Assembly (NCBI GenBank): GCA_009694365.1 | Contig: SHVE01000003.1 | Span: 62,001 to 126,000, forward strand | Direction: 5' to 3' | DNA from: Thermoleophilia bacterium | GTDB taxonomy: Bacteria > Actinomycetota > Thermoleophilia > Miltoncostaeales > Miltoncostaeaceae | Length of the DNA stretch: 64,000 nt | Shown here: piece after piece, positions 60,182-64,000 of the stretch | Position numbering within the stretch: position 1 is the stretch's first letter | Layout: every line of letters starts with the position of its first letter | The notes under the pieces: model-generated | Database searches by the model: none | The model's input: the letters and a program-made list of their open reading frames with translations, nothing else | What the model was told of the DNA's origin: nothing | Position numbers and translations under genes: made by a program

Positions 60182-60901
60182 ATGACTACGCAGGTTCAAC
60201 ACCGATCCGTGCTGCTCGTGGGACCACGTCCCGCATCGGGCAGCCTTGCCGCCGATCTCGAAGCAGATCGGTTCGAGGTGATGTTGGCTGCCAATCCCGC
60301 CGAGGTGCGGGGGGTGCTCCGCACGACCTGCCCCAGCGCCGTCATCGTCGATCTCGACATGCCGGCGTCCGGTGGGCTCGAGGCTGTGGGCCTCGTGCGC
60401 GGTGGGGGTCCGGAGGATCCGTGGGATGCGTCGATCCCCGTCCTTGGAATGTCGGGTTCCAGCGAGCCCCATCGGGTGGTGAGGGCTCTCGAGCGTGGGG
60501 CCGACGAGGTGGTGGGAACGCCCTACGCCTACGTCGAGTTACTCGCACGTCTTCGGGCCCTTATCCGGCGTGCCGATGGGGAGTGGTCCGCCGGCTTCAC
60601 ACGGGTGGGACCCCTCGTGGTGGATCGGCGTGGCCGTCGGGCCACGATCGACGGCCACGCCGTGGCGCTGTCGGCGAAGGAGCTCGGTCTGCTCGCGGCA
60701 CTGGCGCGCGACCCCCGCCGGGTGGTGAGCAAGCACGAACTCCTGCGGGATGTGTGGGGCTACAAGTCGCCGGGGCGCACGCGCACGGTGGACAGCCATG
60801 CGTCCCGGCTCCGCCGCAAGCTCGCCGACGCATCCGGCGGCCAGCGCTACATCATCAACGTCTGGGGTCTCGGGTACCGGTTGCTCAGCGATGACTCCTG
60901 A
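60182..60901 (+). CDS. OmpR/PhoB-type response regulator with degenerate receiver
   Basis: 239 residues: receiver domain (about 7-125) and winged-helix DNA-binding domain (about 138-237; LSAKELGLLAALARDPRRVV, DSHASRLRRKLADA, WGLGYRLL). The phosphoacceptor-like Asp is present in VIVDLDMPASGG (about 56), but the usual N-terminal acidic pair is GP (SVLLVGPRPASG), and the conserved KP(F) loop is GTPYAY (about 115). Mg2+ binding and phosphoryl signalling are therefore probably lost; it may act by abundance or ligand. No histidine kinase is adjacent. It precedes the pilus genes and overlaps the next by 11 nt. Confidence 0.88.
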   Translation: MTTQVQHRSVLLVGPRPASGSLAADLEADRFEVMLAANPAEVRGVLRTTCPSAVIVDLDMPASGGLEAVGLVRGGGPEDPWDASIPVLGMSGSSEPHRVVRALERGADEVVGTPYAYVELLARLRALIRRADGEWSAGFTRVGPLVVDRRGRRATIDGHAVALSAKELGLLAALARDPRRVVSKHELLRDVWGYKSPGRTRTVDSHASRLRRKLADASGGQRYIINVWGLGYRLLSDDS

Positions 60902-61457
60902 TCCCAACCGGACCATCATCGTGATGGACAGCGCCATCGCGGAGGTGGCGGGTGTGGCTCGTCACCCCGCGGTCCGGCCGGTGGTCCGTGCGTCGGTTGG
61001 GCGCCGATGCACGCGGGCCACCCAGACCGATGGGGTACTCGATGTTCTCGCGGCCGCGGACGGACGGGCCATCGTCCTCGCGCGCCCACCGTGGGCGGAC
61101 CCCCCGCTCGCCGTGCTCCCGGCCCTCGCCATGCTTGCCGGTCACGAGGTCATCTGGCTCGCGGCCGACGAGGCACCGGCGGCATGGGCGGCGGCACTCA
61201 TCACTCGCTGGGCGGAGGCGATGCCACCCGAGGACCTCGTCCGGCGCGCACAGGTTGCGGTGGGGCTCGCCATGATGTCCCCCGCGCGCCTTCCGTCGCG
61301 CGGATGGGGAGTGGGGGGGCAGATGGTTCCGGCACTGCGCGCCGGTGCCGTCGGTCGGTGGTGCGATTGCGCATGGCGCCCGTGTGAGTGGTGTGAGGCC
61401 GGTGGTATCGCGGACGCCCCATGCCCGTCCTGTCTGCATTGCGCGACGACCGCGTGA
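60891..61457 (+). CDS. 188-aa protein with Cys-rich C-terminus at the head of the Tad locus
   Basis: No family recognised. The first about 150 residues are Ala/Val/Leu-rich, soluble-looking alpha/beta with LDVLAAADGRAIVLARPPWA and HEVIWLAADEAPAAWAAALI; the last about 35 hold seven cysteines (CDCAWRPCEWC about 158-168, then CPSCLHC about 178-184), a likely metal site. ATG 60891 overlaps the regulator, and GTG 61454 of the next gene overlaps the stop, so it belongs to the operon. Confidence 0.6.
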   Translation: MTPDPNRTIIVMDSAIAEVAGVARHPAVRPVVRASVGRRCTRATQTDGVLDVLAAADGRAIVLARPPWADPPLAVLPALAMLAGHEVIWLAADEAPAAWAAALITRWAEAMPPEDLVRRAQVAVGLAMMSPARLPSRGWGVGGQMVPALRAGAVGRWCDCAWRPCEWCEAGGIADAPCPSCLHCATTA

Positions 61458-62101
61458 CCCGGTTACCCCGGCTGTGGCGATCGACCGGGTGGCTACTGCT
61501 GGCAGCCCTCCTCGGGGTCGTCGCCGTTGTGGTGACGGGGGTTGTTGGCGGGGGTGAGACCGGCGTGGCCTACGTGCTGGTGGCCCGCAGGGAGATCCCG
61601 CCCGGAACGCTCATCGACGAAACGGAAGCGGCGGCATCCCTAGCGGTGGCGTCGCTCCCCGCCAACCTCGGACTGCGGGGTCTCATCTCGCGTGCCGATC
61701 AGGCCATCGGACGCCGGGTTGTCGCGGTGATCTCGGTGGGCGAGCCCCTCACCCAGGCATCGCTCGGTGGTGACCCGGCAGTGGCACCGGAACCGCTGGC
61801 GCTGGGAGAGCGCGCGGTGCCTGTGCCACTGCGGTCGGCGGGCGGCCCGGCGATCGCACCCCATACCGGCGCACGGGTGGACGTGCTGGCGTCCGATGGG
61901 GAGGGCCTCACCGGGCGCACTCGCATCGTCGTTCGCAACGCGGAGGTGTTCGGCGTCGTCGCACCCGATCCGGAGGCCGGTGGCGATGGGGGCGGCAGTC
62001 TGGTCCTCCGACTCACCATGGCGCAGGCACTGGACGTGACCCGTGCGCTCGATTTTGCACGTGAGGTGCGTGTGGTTACCCGACCGGCGGGAGAACCGTG
62101 A
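61454..62101 (+). CDS. Flp pilus assembly CpaB/RcpC-like protein (SAF domain)
   Basis: 215 residues if GTG 61454 (GTGA overlap) is used; ATG 61421 is an alternative. N-terminal membrane span (STGWLLLAALLGVVAVVVTG, about residues 10-29), then a SAF domain (VLVARREIPPGTLIDETEA, about 42-60; GRRVVAVISVGEPLTQASL, about 87-105) and a beta-rich region, as in CpaB/RcpC, which gate the Tad secretin or modulate pilus export. Position before tadZ and tadA is the usual order. Confidence 0.78.
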   Translation: MTRLPRLWRSTGWLLLAALLGVVAVVVTGVVGGGETGVAYVLVARREIPPGTLIDETEAAASLAVASLPANLGLRGLISRADQAIGRRVVAVISVGEPLTQASLGGDPAVAPEPLALGERAVPVPLRSAGGPAIAPHTGARVDVLASDGEGLTGRTRIVVRNAEVFGVVAPDPEAGGDGGGSLVLRLTMAQALDVTRALDFAREVRVVTRPAGEP

Positions 62102-62775
62102 GCGGCGTGGTCGTGATGGGCGCGACGGGCGGGTGTGGGGTTACCACGCTCGCATGTGGTCTCGCACTCGGTCGGGTTCACGCCCACCCTCTGCTCGTCG
62201 GAGCGGATTCCCTCGGCGGCGGGCCGGTTGAGATGTGGCGCATCCCGGTTGCCCGCTCAGTGGACGACCTCCGGACGGTTATCGCCGAGCTCGGTCCCGA
62301 GCACGTGGGTCACGTGGTTCACCAGCACGCGTCAGGCGTGGCCGTGCTCCCCGGGCCGTCGTCACCGGGCCGGGCAATCGAGTGGGAGGGCCCTACCGCC
62401 ACCGCACTGGCGAAGGCGGTGGCTGCCGGTGGGCACTGGGTGGCCGACGCCGGACGCGGGTGGTCACCGTTTGCGGCCGCGCTCGCCACCATGGCAACGA
62501 GGGTGGTGGTCGTGGTGTCGGGATCACTCGATGCCGTTGTGCGGGCACGGGGGGTGATGGTGGCGCTGGATGTCGACCGCATCACCCTGATCGCGAGCGC
62601 GCTGCCGATCGGTGGCGACCTGTCCGCCCGCTCACTCCGGCGCGCGCTCGGTCAGGGCGCCGTCATCGAGATGCCGCTCGATCGTCGGGGCGCACGCGAC
62701 ATCGCCGCCGGGGCTCCGGCGCGCGGACGGGGTATCGCCACCGTGGTCGGCGTGCTGTTGTCGGAGTGGGTATGA
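62098..62775 (+). CDS. TadZ/CpaE-like MinD-superfamily protein with degenerate P-loop
   Basis: 225 residues. The N-terminus VVVMGATGGCGVTTLACGLA (about residues 4-23) is a deviant Walker A in which both signature lysines are replaced (Thr and Val), so ATP hydrolysis is doubtful. The rest keeps the MinD-like order: GADSLGGGPVEMWRI, WVADAGRGWSPFAAALATMA (about 117-136) and RVVVVVSGSLDAVVRAR. TadZ-type proteins often serve as polar localisation scaffolds and may have atypical nucleotide sites. No receiver-like N-domain is present. It overlaps both neighbours by four bases. Confidence 0.75.
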   Translation: MSGVVVMGATGGCGVTTLACGLALGRVHAHPLLVGADSLGGGPVEMWRIPVARSVDDLRTVIAELGPEHVGHVVHQHASGVAVLPGPSSPGRAIEWEGPTATALAKAVAAGGHWVADAGRGWSPFAAALATMATRVVVVVSGSLDAVVRARGVMVALDVDRITLIASALPIGGDLSARSLRRALGQGAVIEMPLDRRGARDIAAGAPARGRGIATVVGVLLSEWV

Positions 62776-63992
62776 GTTCGGGCGCCGTCGCTGACCCTGC
62801 GCTCGTGGAGGCGATTCGCGCGGCCATCGTCCGGAGTGGAGCGGTGACACCGGGCTCGGCGACGAGGGATTCGGTCGCGGGACTGGCCGACGATGCGCTC
62901 GACGAGGGTCATTACATCCTGTCGGGCGAGGTGAGGAGTGCGGTCGTCATCGCGGTGGTGGACGCCACTCTCGGCCTCGGTCCCCTCGAACCCCTCCTCC
63001 GGGACCCCGAGATTACGGAGGTCATGGTCAACGGGCCGACACGGGTGTGGGTCGAGCGGCGAGGGCGTATTGAGCCCGTCGACACACGGTTCGCAGATTC
63101 CGAGCACCTTCTGCACGTGATCGATCGTATCCTCGCGCCACTCGGGCGTCGGCTCGACGAGGCAAGCCCGATGGTGGACGCGCGTCTTCCCGACGGGTCG
63201 CGCATCAACGCGGTCGTGCCGCCGCTCAGCCTGGATGGCCCCGTGCTCACGGTACGGCGGTTCCCTGGGCAGCCGCTTCGCGGGGAGGATCTCGTTGCCC
63301 TCGGGTCGATGTCGCAGGAGATGCTCGATGCCCTGCGGGGGGCGGTGATGGCCCGCCGTAACATCCTCGTAACGGGTGGCACCGGGAGTGGTAAGACAAC
63401 GACCCTCGCGGCCATCTCGGCGGCGATTCCCCGGACGGAGCGGGTCATCACCATCGAGGATGCCGCCGAACTACGGTTGCCCCTCGATCACGTGGTACGC
63501 CTTGAGTCGCGGCCACCCGGTGTGGAGGGGCGTGGGGCCATCTCCATCCGTGCCCTGGTCCGGAACGCACTGCGCATGCGTCCGGATCGCATCATCGTGG
63601 GTGAAGTGCGTGGCGGAGAGGCCCTCGACATGATCTCGGCCCTCACCACCGGGCATGACGGGTCGCTGTCCACCCTGCACGCGTCATCACCGCGCGAGGC
63701 CCTGCGGCGGCTGGTGACGCTGGCGCTCATGGGCGACCTCGAGTTGCCGTGGGCGGCCGTGGCCGATCAGGTTGCGAGCGCGGTCGACCTCGTGGTACAT
63801 CAGGCCCGCGATGCCGGTGGGGTGCGGCGCACCGTCGAGATCGCCGAGGTCGTACGCGGCGCCGATGGTCCGGACGCCCGACGTATCTGTCGCTGGCGGT
63901 CGGAGCCACCGGGGGGGTTCGTCTGGACTCCCGCCGCGGGTCGGTGGCGCGCTGAGGTGACGCGTGACGCGGCGCGCTGCGCGGCGTCGTGA
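62772..63992 (+). CDS. Tad/Flp pilus secretion ATPase (TadA/CpaF)
   Basis: 406 residues. Type II/IV secretion hexameric ATPase that drives pilus assembly. N-terminal domain (GPLEPLLRDPEITEVMVNGP, about residues 73-92), Walker A GGTGSGKTTTLAAI (about 202-215), ASP/Walker B region RPDRIIVGEVRGGEALDMIS (about 273-292) and HDGSLSTLHASSPREALRRL (about 295-314). All catalytic motifs look intact. The stop overlaps the next gene by four bases. Confidence 0.93.
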   Translation: MSSGAVADPALVEAIRAAIVRSGAVTPGSATRDSVAGLADDALDEGHYILSGEVRSAVVIAVVDATLGLGPLEPLLRDPEITEVMVNGPTRVWVERRGRIEPVDTRFADSEHLLHVIDRILAPLGRRLDEASPMVDARLPDGSRINAVVPPLSLDGPVLTVRRFPGQPLRGEDLVALGSMSQEMLDALRGAVMARRNILVTGGTGSGKTTTLAAISAAIPRTERVITIEDAAELRLPLDHVVRLESRPPGVEGRGAISIRALVRNALRMRPDRIIVGEVRGGEALDMISALTTGHDGSLSTLHASSPREALRRLVTLALMGDLELPWAAVADQVASAVDLVVHQARDAGGVRRTVEIAEVVRGADGPDARRICRWRSEPPGGFVWTPAAGRWRAEVTRDAARCAAS

Positions 63993-64000
63993 CCGTCCTC
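63989..64000 (+). CDS. Start of the next gene, cut by the window edge (probably tadB)
   Basis: GTGACCGTCCTC begins in a GTGA overlap with the tadA stop, in the same style as the rest of the operon. Only four codons are visible; tadB-type membrane protein is expected from locus order only. Confidence 0.4.

Overview
The window is a gene-dense, high-GC (roughly two-thirds G+C) bacterial chromosome segment in which almost every gene has its closest relatives in Actinomycetota. The pairing of prfB with ftsE-ftsX, the mannose-1-phosphate guanylyltransferase / PGI-PMI / ahcY string, the FabH-like and front-end desaturase genes and the Tad pilus head are compatible with a deep-branching actinobacterium (Thermoleophilia-like). 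That class assignment is inference; no 16S or taxon-specific marker is present. No prophage, integrase, IS element, tRNA or CRISPR array was recognised.

Layout. 1-5.6 kb: end of a UDP-sugar dehydrogenase, an NDP-sugar pyrophosphorylase and a PGI/PMI (activated-sugar supply), then ahcY-mtnA (recycling of SAM by-products). 6.3-17.7 kb: housekeeping genes for translation, secretion and division (infA, comF, hpf, secA, prfB, ftsEX, a carboxy-terminal protease, rnr, smpB). 17.8-21.35 kb: a lutABC lactate-oxidation operon, carrying a relic duplication of the lutB 5' end, lies between smpB and its partner tmRNA (ssrA). 21.6-22.8 kb: a three-gene toxin-antitoxin-like operon with its own operator. 23.1-28.9 kb: fatty-acid desaturase, glutaredoxin, an RNA methyltransferase, a CMD/membrane/LLM trio, a zinc ribbon and a RecX-like gene. 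29.2-32.7 kb: one 1,144-residue protein joining E1 alpha, E1 beta, a lipoyl domain and a ketoacyl-ACP synthase III; this is the most unusual gene here. 32.9-40.6 kb: an envelope or sugar-related accessory stretch (phosphodiester glycosidase, PIG-L deacetylase, SIS protein, CDF transporter with a triplicated tail, YgjP-like metallopeptidase). 40.6-57.2 kb: infC-rpmI-rplT, an rRNA methyltransferase, pheST-argCJ, argBD, lysA-hom-thrC-thrB and a membrane spermidine-synthase-like protein. 57.6-64 kb: transaldolase-like gene and glpX, then DUF192, an atypical response regulator and the start of a Tad/Flp pilus locus (cpaB, tadZ, tadA) that runs off the end.

Two features recur across the window. First, genes in operons overlap by four bases (GTGA/ATGA), so translational coupling is the rule. 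Second, at least twelve operon heads carry a TANNNT hexamer only 6-10 nt before the start codon and usually no Shine-Dalgarno sequence, which predicts leaderless or nearly leaderless mRNAs; several start choices below rest on this. A dispersed palindrome, GGTGTCAGACACC and variants, occurs in pairs in at least five intergenic places and looks like a REP/BIME-type element.
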